Assembly (NCBI GenBank): GCA_945643635.1
Contig: CALZFC010000030.1
Span: 471,501-535,500 of the forward strand
DNA: 64,000 bases
Direction of reading: 5' to 3'
Source of the DNA: Allodiplogaster sudhausi
Lineage: Eukaryota; Nematoda; Chromadorea; Rhabditida; Diplogasteridae
The notes below the pieces were generated by a model that was given only the letters and a program-made list of their open reading frames with translations, was not told the DNA's origin and made no database searches. The position numbers and the translations under genes were made by a program. Each line of letters opens with the position of its first letter. The first letter of the stretch is position 1. Of the stretch, positions 38,401 to 51,536 are shown in pieces.

Positions 38401-41400
38401 ATTTTTCGTAGAATACGGCTGTGATACTTCCCAGGTTCTAACTACTATTATAAAGCCAGAACGAGCATGACATGCTTGATAAAATACGAATTTCATGACC
38501 ATGGCCTGCCTACACAACGTCGGCGCATACGTTTTTCCAATCGACATGAATTGTGGCGGAACCTGACTCAAATTTTTCGTAGAATACGGCTGTGATACTT
38601 CCCAGGTTCCTACTACTATTATAAAGCCAGAACGAGCATGACATGCTTGATAAAATACGAATGTCATGACCATGGCCTGCCAACACAACGTCGGCGCATG
38701 CTTTTTCCAATCGACATGAATTGTGGCGGAACCTGACTCAAATTTTTCGTAGAATACGGCTGTGATACTTCCCAGTTTCCTACTACTATTATAAAGCCGG
38801 AACGAGCATGACATGCTTGATAAAATACGAATGTCATGACCATGGCCTGCCAACACAACGTCGGCGCATGCTTTTTCCAATCGACATGAATTGTGGCGGA
38901 ACCTGACTCAAACTTTTCGTAGAATACGGCTGTGATACTTCCCAGGTCCTAATACTATTATAAAGCCGAACGAGCATGACATGCTTGATAAAATACGAAT
39001 GTCATGACCATGGCCTGCCAACACAACGTCGGCGCATGCTTTTTCCAATCGACATGAATTGTGGCGGAACCTGACTCAAATTTTTCGTAGAATACGGCTG
39101 TGATACTTCCCGAGGTTCCTATACTATTATAAAGCCGGAACGAGCATGACATGCTTGATAAAATACGAATGTCATGACCATGGCCTGCCAACACAACGTC
39201 GGCGCATGCTTTTTCCAATCGACATGAATTGTGGCGGAACCTGACTCAAATTTTTCGTAGAATACGGCTGTGATACTTCCCAGGTTCCTACTACTATTAT
39301 AAAGCCAGAACGAGCATGACATGCTTGATAAAATACGAATGTCATGACCATGGCCTGCCAACACAACGTCGGCGCATGCTTTTTCCAATCGACATGAATT
39401 GTGGCGGAACCTGACTCAAATTTTTCGTAGAATACGGCTGTGATACTTCCCAGGTTCCTACTACTATTATAAAGCCAGAACGAGCATGACATGCTTGATA
39501 AAATACGAATTTCATGACCATGGCCTGCCAACACAACGTCGGCGCATGCTTTTTCCAATCGACATGAATTGTGGCGGAACCTGACTCAAATTTTTCGTAG
39601 AATACGGCTGTGATACTTCCCAGGTTCTAACTACTATTATAAAGCCAGAACGAGCATGACATGCTTGATAAAATACGAATTTCATGACCATGGCCTGCCT
39701 ACACAACGTCGGCGCATACTTTTTCCAATCGACATGAATTGTGGCGGAACCTGACTCAAATTTTTCGTAGAATACGGCTGTGATACTTCCCAGGTTCCTA
39801 CTACTATTATAAAGCCAGAACGAGCATGACATGCTTGATAAAATACGAATGTCATGACCATGGCCTGCCAACACAACGTCGGCGCATGCTTTTTCCAATC
39901 GACATGAATTGTGGCGGAACCTGACTCAAATTTTTCGTAGAATACGGCTGTGATACTTCCCAGTTCCTAATACTATTATAAAGCCGGAACGAGCATGACA
40001 TGCTTGATAAAATACGAATGTCATGACCATGGCCTGCCAACACAACGTCGGCGCATGCTTTTTCCAATCGACATGAATTGTGGCGGAACCTGACTCAAAC
40101 TTTTCGTAGAATATGGCTGTGATACTTCCCAGGTCCTAATACTATTATAAAGCCGGAACGAGCATGACATGCTTGATAAAATACGAATGTCATGACCATG
40201 GCCTGCCAACACAACGTCGGCGCATGCTTTTTCCAATCGACATGAATTGTGGCGGAACCTGACTCAAATTTTTCGTAGAATATGGCTGTGATACTTCCCG
40301 AGGTCCTAATACTATTATAAAGCCGGAACGAGCATGACATGCTTGATAAAATACGAATGTCATGACCATGGCCTGCCAACACAACGTCGGCGCATGCTTT
40401 TTCCAATCGACATAATTGTGGCGGAACCTGACTCAAATTTTTCGTAGAATACGGCTGTGATACTTCCCAGGTTCCTACTACTATTATAAAGCCAGAACGA
40501 GCATGACATGCTTGATAAAATACGAATGTCATGACCATGGCCTGCCAACACAACGTCGGCGCATGCTTTTTCCAATCGACATGAATTGTGGCGGAACCTG
40601 ACTCAAATTTTTCGTAGAATACGGCTGTGATACTTCCCAGGTTCCTACTACTATTATAAAGCCAGAACGAGCATGACATGCTTGATAAAATACGAATTCA
40701 TGACCATGGCCTGCCAACACAACGTCGGCGCATCCTTTTTCAATCGACATGAATTGTGGCGGAACCTGACTCAAATTTTTCGTAGAATACGGCTGTGATA
40801 CTTCCCAGGTTCCTACTACTATTATAAAGCCAGAACGAGCATGGCATGCTTGATAAAATACGAATGTCATGACCATGGCCTGCCAACACAACGTCGGCGC
40901 ATGCTTTTTCCAATCGACATGAATTGTGGCGGAACCTGACTCAAATTTTTCGTAGAATACGGCTGTGATACTTCCTGAGTTCCTAATACTATTATAAAGC
41001 CGGAACGAGCATGACATGCTTGATAAAATACGAATGTCATGACCATGGCCTGCCAACACAACGTCGGCGCATGCTTTTTCCAATCGACATGAATTGTGGC
41101 GGAACCTGACTCAAACTTTTTCGTAGAATACGGCTGTGATACTTCCCGAGGTCCTAATACTATTATAAAGCCGGAACGAGCATGACATGCTTGATAAAAT
41201 ACGAATGTCATGACCATGGCCTGCCAACACAACGTCGGCGCATGCTTTTTCCAATCGACATGAATTGTGGCGGAACCTGACTCAAACTTTTCGTAGAATA
41301 TGGCTGTGATACTTCCCGAGGTCCTAATACTATTATAAAGCCGGAACGAGCATGACATGCTTGATAAAATACGAATGTCATGACCATGGCCTGATAACAC

Positions 41401-43199
41401 AACGTCGGCGCATGCTTTTTCCAATCGACATAAATTGTGGCGGAACCTGACTCAAATTTTTCGTAGAATACGGCTGTGATACTTCCCAGGTTCCTACTAC
41501 TATTATAAAGCCAGAACGAGCATGACATGCTTGATAAAATACGAATGTCATGACCATGGCCTGCCAACACAACGTCGGCGCATGCTTTTTCCAATCGACA
41601 TGAATTGTGGCGGAACCTGACTCAAATTTTTCGTAGAATACGGCTGTGATACTTCCCAAGTTCCTACTACTATTATAAAGCCAGAACGAGCATGACATGC
41701 TTGATAAAATACGAATGTCATGACCATGGCCTGCCAACACAACGTCGGCGCATGCTTTTTCCAATCGACATGAATTGTGGCGGAACCTGACTCAAATTTT
41801 TCGTAGAATACGGCTGTGATACTTCCCGAGTTCCTAATACTATTATAAAGCCGGAACGAGCATGACATGCTTGATAAAATACGAATGTCATGACCATGGC
41901 CTGCCAACACAACGTCGGCGCATACTTTTTCCAATCGACATGAATTGTGGCGGAACCTGACTCAAATTTTCGTAGAATACGGCTGTGATACTTCCCAGGT
42001 TCCTACTACTATTATAAAGCCAGAACGAGCATGACATGCTTGATAAAATACGAATTTCATGACCATGGCCTGCCAACACAACGTCGGCGCATCCTTTTTC
42101 CAATCGACATGAATTGTGGCGGAACCTGACTCAAATTTTTCGTAGAATACGGCTGTGATACTTCCCAGGTTCCTACTACTATTATAAAGCCGAACGAGCA
42201 TGACATGCTTGATAAAATACGAATTTCATGACCATGGCCTGCCTACACAACGTCGGCGCATACGTTTTCCAATCGACATGAATTGTGGCGGAACCTGACT
42301 CAAATTTTTCGTAGAATACGGCTGTGATACTTCCCAGGTTCCTACTACTATTATAAAGCCAGAACGAGCATGACATGCTTGATAAAATACGAATGTCATG
42401 ACCATGGCCTGCCAACACAACGTCGGCGCATGCTTTTTCCAATCGACATGAATTGTGGCGGAACCTGACTCAAACTTTTCGTAGAATACGGCTGTGATAC
42501 TTCCCGAGGTCCTAATACTATTATAAAGCCGGAACGAGCATGACATGCTTGATAAAATACGAATGTCATGACCATGGCCTGCCAACACAACGTCGGCGCA
42601 TGCTTTTTCCAATCGACATGAATTGTGGCGGAACCTGACTCAAACTTTTCGTAGAATACGGCTGTGATACTTCCCGAGGTCCTAATACTATTATAAAGCC
42701 GGAACGAGCATGACATGCTTGATAAAATACGAATGTCATGACCATGGCCTGATAACACAACGTCGGCGCATGCTTTTTCCAATCGACATAAATTGTGGCG
42801 GAACCTGACTCAAATTTTTCGTAGAATACGGCTGTGATACTTCCCGAGTTCCTAATACTATTATAAAGCCGGAACGAGCATGGCATGCTTGATAAAATAC
42901 GAATGTCATGACCATGGCCTGCCAACACAACGTCGGCGCATGCTTTTTCCAATCGACATGAATTGTGGCGGAACCTGACTCAAATTTTCGTAGAATACGG
43001 CTGTGATACTTCCCAGGTTCCTACTACTATTATAAAGCCAGAACGAGCATGACATGCTTGATAAAATACGAATTTCATGACCATGGCCTGCCAACACAAC
43101 GTCGGCGCATCCTTTTTCCAATCGACATGAATTGTGGCGGAACCTGACTCAAATTTTTCGTAGAATACGGCTGTGATACTTCCCAGGTTCTTACTACTA
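35486..43199 (-). repeat. Mixed stretch of AGC-type monomers
   Basis: About 45 monomers, dominated by the AGC/TTGG/GACATT type with both 3' haplotypes. Local order recurs (GATAACAC near 41392 and 42749, 1357 bp apart), but I see no period that holds throughout. Single-base losses in the T-run (CAAATTTTCG) and in GCCGGAACG (to GCCGAACG, near 37950, 38287, 38966 and 42190) are scattered. Confidence 0.6.
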
Positions 43200-46100
43200 T
43201 TATAAAGCCAGAACGAGCATGACATGCTTGATAAAATACGAATTTCATGACCATGGCCTGCCTACACAACGTCGGCGCATACGTTTTCCAATCGACATGA
43301 ATTGTGGCGGAACCTGACTCAAATTTTTCGTAGAATACGGCTGTGATACTTCCCAGGTTCCTACTACTATTATAAAGCCAGAACGAGCATGGCATGCTTG
43401 ATAAAATACGAATGTCATGACCATGGCCTGCCAACACAACGTCGGCGCATGCTTTTTCCAATCGACATGAATTGTGGCGGAACCTGACTCAAACTTTTCG
43501 TAGAATATGGTTGTGATACTTCCCGAGGTCCTAATACTATTATAAAGCCGGAACGAGCATGACATGCTTGATAAAATACGAATGACATGACCATGGCCTG
43601 ATAACACAACGTCGGCGCATGCTTTTTCCAATCGACATAATTGTGGCGGAACCTGACTCAAATTTTTCGTAGAATACGGCTGTGATACTACTATTATAAA
43701 GCCAGAACGAGCATGACATGCTTGATAAAATACGAATTTCATGACCATGGCCTGCCTACACAACGTCGGCGCATACTTTTTCCAATCGACATGAATTGTG
43801 GCGGAACCTGACTCAAATTTTTCGTAGAATACGGCTGTGATAATTCCCGAGTTCCTAATACTATTATAAAGCCGGAACGAGCATGACATGCTTGATAAAA
43901 TACGAATGTCATGACCATGGCCTGCCAACACAACGTCGGCGCATGCCTTTTCCAATCGACATGAATTGTGGCGGAACCTGACTCAAATTTTTCGTAGAAT
44001 ACGGCTGTGATACTTCCCAGGTCCTACTACTATTATAAAGCCAGAACGAGCATGACATGCTTGATAAAATACGAATGTCATGACCATGGCCTGCCAACAC
44101 AACGTCGGCGCATGCTTTTTCCAATCGACATGAATTGTGGCGGAACCTGACTCAAATTTTTCGTAGAATACGGCTGTGATACTTTCCGAGTTCCTAATAC
44201 TATTATAAAGCCGGAACGAGCATGACATGCTTGATAAAATACGAATGTCATGACCATGGCCTGCCAACACAACGTCGGCGCATGCTTTTTCCAATCGACA
44301 TGAATTGTGGCGGAACCTGACTCAAATGTTTTCGTAGAATACGGCTGTGATACTTCCCAGGTTCCTACTACTATTATAAAGCCAGAACGAGCATGACATG
44401 CTTGATAAAATACGAATTTCATGACCATGGCCTGCCAACACAACGTCGGCGCATCCTTTTTCCAATCGACATGAATTGTGGCGGAACCTGACTCAAATTT
44501 TTCGTAGAATACGGCTGTGATAATTCCCGAGTTCCTAATACTATTATAAAGCCGGAACGAGCATGACATGCTTGATAAAATACGAATGTCATGACCATGG
44601 CCTGCCAACACAACGTCGGCGCATGCTTTTTCCAATCGACATGAATTGTGGCGGAACCTGACTCAAACTTTTCGTAGAATATGGTTGTGATACTTCCCGA
44701 GGTCCTAATACTATTATAAAGCCGGAACGAGCATGACATGCTTGATAAAATACGAATGTCATGACCATGGCCTGCCAACACAACGTCGGCGCATGCTTTT
44801 TCCAATCGACATGAATTGTGGCGGAACCTGACTCAAACTTTTCGTAGAATATGGTTGTGATACTTCCCGAGGTCCTAATACTATTATAAAGCCGGAACGA
44901 GCATGACATGCTTGATAAAATACGAATGACATGACCATGGCCTGATAACACAACGTCGGCGCATGCTTTTTCCAATCGACATAAATTGTGGTGGAACCTG
45001 ACTCAAATTTTCGTAGAATACGGCTGTGATACTACTATTATAAAGCCAGAACGAGCATGACATGCTTGATAAAATACGAATTTCATGACCATGGCCTGCC
45101 TACACAACGTCGGCGCATACGTTTTCCAATCGACATGAATTGTGGCGGAACCTGACTCAAATTTTTCGTAGAATACGGCTGTGATACTTCCCGAGTTCCT
45201 AATACTATTATAAAGCCGGAACGAGCATGACATGCTTGATAAAATACGAATGTCATGACCATGGCCTGCCAACACAACGTCGGCGCATCCTTTTTCCAAT
45301 CGACATGAATTGTGGCGGAACCTGACTCAAATTTTTCGTAGAATACGGCTGTGATACTTCCCAGGTTCCTACTACTATTATAAAGCCAGAACGAGCATGG
45401 CATGCTTGATAAAATACGAATGTCATGACCATGGCCTGCCAACACAACGTCGGCGCATGCTTTTTCCAATCGACATGAATTGTGGCGGAACCTGACTCAA
45501 ATTTTTCGTAGAATACGGCTGTGATACTTTCCGAGTTCCTAATACTATTATAAAGCCGGAACGAGCATGACATGCTTGATAAAATACGAATGTCATGACC
45601 ATGGCCTGCCAACACAACGTCGGCGCATGCTTTTTCCAATCGACATGAATTGTGGCGGAACCTGACTCAAATGTTTCGTAGAATACGGCTGTGATACTTC
45701 CCAGGTTCCTACTACTATTATAAAGCCAGAACGAGCATGACATGCTTGATAAAATACGAATTTCATGACCATGGCCTGCCAACACAACGTCGGCGCATCC
45801 TTTTTCCAATCGACATGAATTGTGGCAGAACCTGACTCAAATTTTTCGTAGAATACGGCTGTGATAATTCCCGAGTTCCTAATACTATTATAAAGCCAGA
45901 ACGAGCATGACATGCTTGATAAAATACGAATTTCATGACCATGGCCTGCCTACACAACGTCGGCGCATACGTTTTCCAATCGACATCAATTGTGGCGGAA
46001 CCTGACTCAAATTTTTCGTAGAATACGGTTGTGATACTTCCCGAGGTCCTAATACTATTATAAAGCCGGAACGAGCATGACATGCTTGATAAAATACGAA

Positions 46101-47400
46101 TGTCATGACCATGGCCTGCCAACACAACGTCGGCGCATGCTTTTTCCAATCGACATGAATTGTGGCGGAACCTGACTCAAACTTTTTCGTAGAATATGGT
46201 TGTGATACTTCCCGAGGTCCTAATACTATTATAAAGCCGGAACGAGCATGACATGCTTGATAAAATACGAATGACATGACCATGGCCTGATAACACAACG
46301 TCGGCGCATGCTTTTTCCAATCGACATAAATTGTGGTGGAACCTGACTCAAATTTTTCGTAGAATACGGCTGTGATACTACTATTATAAAGCCAGAACGA
46401 GCATGACATGCTTGATAAAATACGAATTTCATGACCATGGCCTGCCTACACAACGTCGGCGCATACGTTTTCCAATCGACATGAATTGTGGCGGAACCTG
46501 ACTCAAATTTTTCGTAGAATACGGCTGTGATAATTCCCGAGTTCCTAATACTATTATAAAGCCGGAACGAGCATGACATGCTTGATAAAATACGAATGTC
46601 ATGACCATGGCCTGCCAACACAACGTCGGCGCATCCTTTTTCCAATCGACATGAATTGTGGCGGAACCTGACTCAAATTTTTCGTAGAATACGGCTGTGA
46701 TACTTCCCAGGTTCCTACTACTATTATAAAGCCAGAACGAGCATGGCATGCTTGATAAAATACGAATGTCATGACCATGGCCTGCCAACACAACGTCGGC
46801 GCATGCTTTTTCCAATCGACATGAATTGTGGCGGAACCTGACTCAAATTTTTCGTAGAATACGGCTGTGATACTTTCCGAGTTCCTAATACTATTATAAA
46901 GCCGGAACGAGCATGACATGCTTGATAAAATACGAATGACATGACCATGGCCTGCCAACACAACGTCGGCGCATGCTTTTTCCAATCGACATGAATTGTG
47001 GCGGAACCAGACTCAAATGTTTCGTAGAATACGGCTGTGATACTTCCCAGGTTCCTACTACTATTATAAAGCCAGAACGAGCATGACATGCTTGATAAAA
47101 TACGAATTTCATGACCATGGCCTGCCAACACAACGTCGGCGCATCCTTTTTCCAATCGACATGAATTGTGGCGGAACCTGACTCAAATTTTTCGTAGAAT
47201 ACGGCTGTGATAATTCCCGAGTTCCTAATACTATTATAAAGCCAGAACGAGCATGACATGCTTGATAAAATACGAATTTCATGACCATGGCCTGCCTACA
47301 CAACGTCGGCGCATACGTTTTCCAATCGACATCAATTGTGGCGGAACCTGACTCAAATTTTTCGTAGAATACGGCTGTGACACTTCCCAGGTTCCTACTA
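43200..47400 (-). repeat. 8-monomer HOR of about 1345 bp marked by a 15-bp deletion
   Basis: The plus-strand junction GATACTACTATTAT begins at 43684, 45028 and 46374, 1344 and 1346 bp apart. Normal monomers have 15 more bases between GATAC and TACTATTAT, so the deletion probably arose between short TAC repeats and was copied by HOR amplification. Eight monomers minus 15 bp give 1345 bp, as observed. Other markers keep step: GATACTTTCCGAG near 44180, 45525 and 46869, and GATAACAC near 43600, 44944 and 46288. Confidence 0.8.
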
Positions 47401-48086
47401 CTATTATAAAGCCAGAACGAGCATGACATGCTTGATAAAATACGAATTTCATGACCATGGCCTGCGTACACAACGTCTACGCATACGTTTTTCAATCGAC
47501 ATAAATTGTGGCGGAACCTGACTCAAATTTTTCGTAGAATACGGCTGTGATACTTCCCAGGTTCTTACTACTATTATAAAGCCAGAACGAGCATGACATG
47601 CTTGATAAAATACGAATTTCATGACCATGGCCTGCCTACACAACGTCGGCGCATACGTTTTCCAATCGACATGAATTGTGGCGGAACCTGACTCAAATTT
47701 TTCGTAGAATACGGCTGTGATAATTCCCGAGTTCCTAATACTATTATAAAGCCGGAACGAGCATGGCATGCTTGATAAAATACGAATGTCATGACCATGG
47801 CCTGCCAACACAACGTCGGCGCATGCTGTTTCCAATCGACATGAATTGTGGCGGAACCTGACTCAAATTTTTCGTAGAATACGGCTGTGATACTTCCCGA
47901 GTTCCTAATACTATTATAAAGCCGGAACGAGCATGACATGCTTGATAAAATACGAATGACATGACCATGGCCTGCCAACACAACGTCGGCGCATGCTTTT
48001 TCCAATCAACATGAATTGTGGCGGAACCTGACTCAAATGTTTCGTAGAATACGGCTGTGATACTTCCCAGGTTCTTACTACTATTA
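47401..48086 (-). repeat. Diverged monomers at the right end of block B
   Basis: Four monomers with changes not seen elsewhere in block B: GTCTACGCATACG near 47476, TTTTTCAATCGACATAAA near 47489, GCTGTTTCC near 47825 and CCAATCAAC near 48002. The CGTAGACG head subtype (complement, near 47474-47481) links this end to block C. Confidence 0.6.
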
Positions 48087-48136
48087 CAACCATATTCACG
48101 AAAAGTTTGAGTCAGGTTCCGCAACAATTCATGTCG
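48036..48136. other. Orientation switch 2 (minus to plus), breakpoint 48086/48087
   Basis: Minus-orientation satellite ends in TTACTACTATTA at 48086, the complement of monomer positions from 105 upward. Plus-orientation satellite starts with CAACCATATTCACG at 48087 (monomer position 134). One base (A) could belong to either side. No foreign sequence is inserted. The plus side belongs to the rare CATATTCACG/GCCGTTGTTG subtype, otherwise seen at about 21.19 and 22.21 kb and, inverted, near 25.17 kb. Confidence 0.9.
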
Positions 48137-51100
48137 ATTGGAAAACGAATGCGCCGTTGTTGTGTTCGCAGCCCTTGTCATGAAATTCGTATTTTATCAA
48201 GCATGTCATGCTCGTTCCGGCTTTATAATAGTAGTATGAACCTGGGAAGTATCACAGCCGTATTCTACGAAAAATTTGAGTCAGGTTCCGCCACAATTTA
48301 TGTCGATTGAAAAACGTATGCGTAGACGTTGTGTACGCAGGCCATGGTCATGAAATTCGTATTTTATCAAGCATGTCATGCTCGTTCCGGCTTTATAATA
48401 GTAGTAGGAACCTGGGAAGTATCACAGCCGTATTCTACGAAAAGTTTGAGTCATGTTCCGCCACAATTCATGTCGATTGGAAAAAGTATACGCCGACGTT
48501 GTGTAGGCAGGCCGTGGTCATGACATTCGTATTTTATCAAGCATGTCATGCTCGTTCCGGCTTTATAATAGTAGTAGGAACCTGGGAAGTATCACAGCCG
48601 TATTCTACGAAAAGTTTGAGTCAGGTTCCGCCACAATTCATGTCGTTTGGAAAAAGTATGCGCCGACGTTGTGTTGGCAGGCCATGGTCATGACATTCGT
48701 ATTTTATCAAGCATGTCATGCTCGTTCCGGCTTTATAATAATAGTAGGAACCTGGGAAGTATCACAGCCGTATTCTACGAAAAATTTGAGTCAGGTTCCG
48801 CCACAATTTATGTCGATTGAAAAACGTATGCGTAGACGTTGTGTACGCAGGCCATGGTCATGAAATTCGTATTTTATCAAGCATGTCATGCTCGTTCTGG
48901 CTTTATAATAGTAGTAGGAACCTGGGAAGTATCACAGCCGTATTCTACGAAAAATTTGAGTCAGGTTCCGCCACAATTTATGTGGATTGGAAAAAGTATG
49001 CGCCGACGTTGTGTTGGCAGGCCGTGGTCATGACATTCGTATTTTATCAAGCATGTCATGCTCGTTCCGGCTTTATAATAGTAGTAGGAACCTGGGAAGT
49101 ATCACAACCATATTCTACGAAAAGTTTGAGTCAGGTTCCGCCACAATTCATGTCGTTTGGAAAAAGTATGCGCCGACGTTGGGTTGGCAGGCCATGGTCA
49201 TGACATTCGTATTTTATCAAGCATGTCATGCTCGTTCCGGCTTTATAATAGTATTAGGAACTCGGGAAGTATCACAGCCGTATTCTACGAAAAATTTGAG
49301 ACAGGTTCCGCCACAATTCATGTCGATTGGAAAAAGCATGCGCCGACGTTGTGTTGGCAGGCCATGGTCATGACATTCGTATTTTATCAAGCATGTCATG
49401 CTCGTTCCGGCTTTATAATAGTATTAGGAACTCAGGAAGTATCACAGCCGTATTCTACGAAAAATTTGAGTCAGGTTCCGCCACAATTCATGTCGATTGG
49501 AAAAAGCATGCGCCGACGTTGTGTTGGCAGGCCATGGTCATGACATTCGTATTTTATCAAGCATGTCATGCTCGTTCCGGCTTTATAATAGTATTAGGAA
49601 CTCAGGAAGTATCACAGCCGTATTCTACGAAAAATTTGAGTCAGGTTCCGCCACAATTTATGTCGATTGAAAAACGTATGCGTTGACGTTGTGTACGCAG
49701 GCCATGGTCATGAAATTCGTATTTTATCAAGCATGTCATGCTCGTTCTGGCTTTATAATAGTAGTAGGAACTCGGGAAGTATCACAGCCGTATTCTACGA
49801 AAAATTTGAGTCAGGTTCCGCCACAATTCATGTCGATTGGAAAAAGCATGCGCCGACGTTGTGTTGGCAGGCCATGGTCATGACATTCGTATTTTATCAA
49901 GCATGCCATGCTCGTTCTGGCTTTATAATAGTAGTAGGAACCTGGGAAGTATCACAGCCGTATTCTACGAAAATTTGAGTCAGGTTCCGCCACAATTCAT
50001 GTCGATTGGAAAAAGCATGCGCCGACGTTGTGTTGGCAGGCCATGGTCATGACATTCGTATTTTATCAAGCATGTCATGCTCGTTCCGGCTTTATAATAG
50101 TATTAGGAACTCGGGAAGTATCACAGCCGTATTCTACGAAAAATTTGAGTCAGGTTCCGCCACAATTAATGTCGATTGGAAAAAGCATGCGCCGACGTTG
50201 TGTTGGCAGGCCATGGTCATGACATTCGTATTTTATCAAGCATGTCATGCTCGTTCTGGCTTTATAATAGTAGTAAGAACCTGGGAAGTATCACAGCCGT
50301 ATTCTACGAAAACTTTTGAGTCAGGTTCCGCCACAATTTATGTCGATTGAAAAACGAATGCGTAGACGTTGTGTACGCAGGCCATGGTCATGAAATTCGT
50401 ATTTTATCAAGCATGTCATGCTCGTTCTGGCTTTATAATAGTAGTAGGAACCTGGGAAGTATCACAGCCGTATTCTACGAAAAATTTGAGTCAGGTTCCG
50501 CCACAATTTATGTCGTTTGGAAAAAGTATGCGCCGACGTTGTGTTGGCAGGCCGTGGTCATGACATTCGTATTTAATCAAGCATGCCATGCTCGTTCCGG
50601 CTTTATAATAGTAGTAGGAACCTGGGAAGTATCACAGCCATATTCTACGAAAAGTTTGAGTCAGGTTCCGCCACAATTCATGTCGATTGGAAAAAGCATG
50701 CGCCGACGTTGTGTTGGCAGGCCATGGTCATGACATTCGTATTTTATCAAGCATGCCATGCTCGTTCTGGCTTTATAATAGTAGTAGGAACCTGGGAAGT
50801 ATCACAGCCGTATTCTACGAAACATTTGAGTCAGGTTCCGCCACAATTCATGTCGATTGGAAAAAGCATGCGCCGACGTTGTGTTGGCAGGCCATGGTCA
50901 TGACATTCGTATTTTATCAAGCATGTCATGCTCGTTCCGGCTTTATAATAGTATTAGGAACTCGGGAAGTATCACAGCCGTATTCTACGAAAAATTTGAG
51001 TCAGGTTCCGCCACAATTCATGTCGATTGGAAAAAGTATGCGCCGACGTTGTGTTGGCAGGCCATGGTCATGACATTCGTATTTTATCAAGCATGTCATG

Positions 51101-51536
51101 CTCGTTCCGGCTTTATAATAATAGTAGGAACCTGGGAAGTATCACAGCCGTATTCTACGATAAATTTGAGTCAGGTTCCGCCACAATTTATGTCGATTGA
51201 AAAACGTATGCGTAGACGTTGTGTACGCAGGCCATGGTCATGAAATTCGTATTTTATCAAGCATGTCATGCTCGTTCTGGCTTTATAATAGTAGTAGGAA
51301 CCTGGGAAGTATCACAGCCGTATTCTACGAAAAATTTGAGTCAGGTTCCGCCACAATTTATGTCGATTTGGAAAAAGTATGCGCCGACGTTGTGTTGGCA
51401 GGCCATGGTCATGACATTCGTATTTTATCAAGCATGCATGCTCGTTCCGGCTTTATAATAGTAGTAGGAACCTGGGAAGTATCACAACCGTATTCTACGA
51501 AAAGTTTGAGTCAGGTTCCGCCACAATTCATGTCGA
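48087..51536 (+). repeat. Mutation-rich satellite stretch
   Basis: About 20 monomers with many private substitutions: CCGCAACAA (48119), CCCTTGTCATG (48172), AGTATGAACC (48233), GTCATGTTCC (48450), AGTATACGCC (48486), GCCGTGGTC (48511, 49021, 50551), GTCGTTTGG (48644, 49152, 50513), GTGGATTGG (48982), GGGTTGGC (49180), GAGACAGG (49298), CGTTGACG (49681) and AATTAATG (50166). Many are unique or shared by only two or three copies, unlike the cleaner HOR domains elsewhere. No HOR is obvious. Confidence 0.65.
51431..51442. other. Perfect 12-bp palindrome variant of the dyad
   Basis: Same single-T loss as at 6694-6705, but in a monomer with a different background (GACATT and TTCCGG here, GAAATT and TTCTGG there). 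It may be an independent event or conversion of a short tract. Confidence 0.75.

Larger units (their letters stand above)
24014..48086 (-). repeat. Satellite block B, same monomer, inverted orientation
   Basis: About 142 copies of the same monomer, all in reverse complement (the plus strand reads CCAACACAACGTCGGCGCAT where block A reads its complement). No unique DNA or mobile element sits within the block or at its ends. Subtypes change along it. The 24.0-27.8 kb part carries the subtypes seen at 19.5-23.4 kb in block A. The middle is mostly a 7-monomer HOR followed by a mixed stretch. The 43-48 kb end has an 8-monomer HOR with a diagnostic 15-bp deletion. The block is 24073 bp, about 141.6 monomers, so it does not begin and end at the same monomer phase. 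Confidence 0.97.

Noticed and set aside
1..48086. Near-equal lengths of block A (24013) and block B (24073) as evidence for a perfect palindrome
   Set aside because: Block A is cut by the arbitrary window start, so the agreement is coincidental. The mirrored subtype order also holds only for about 4 kb.
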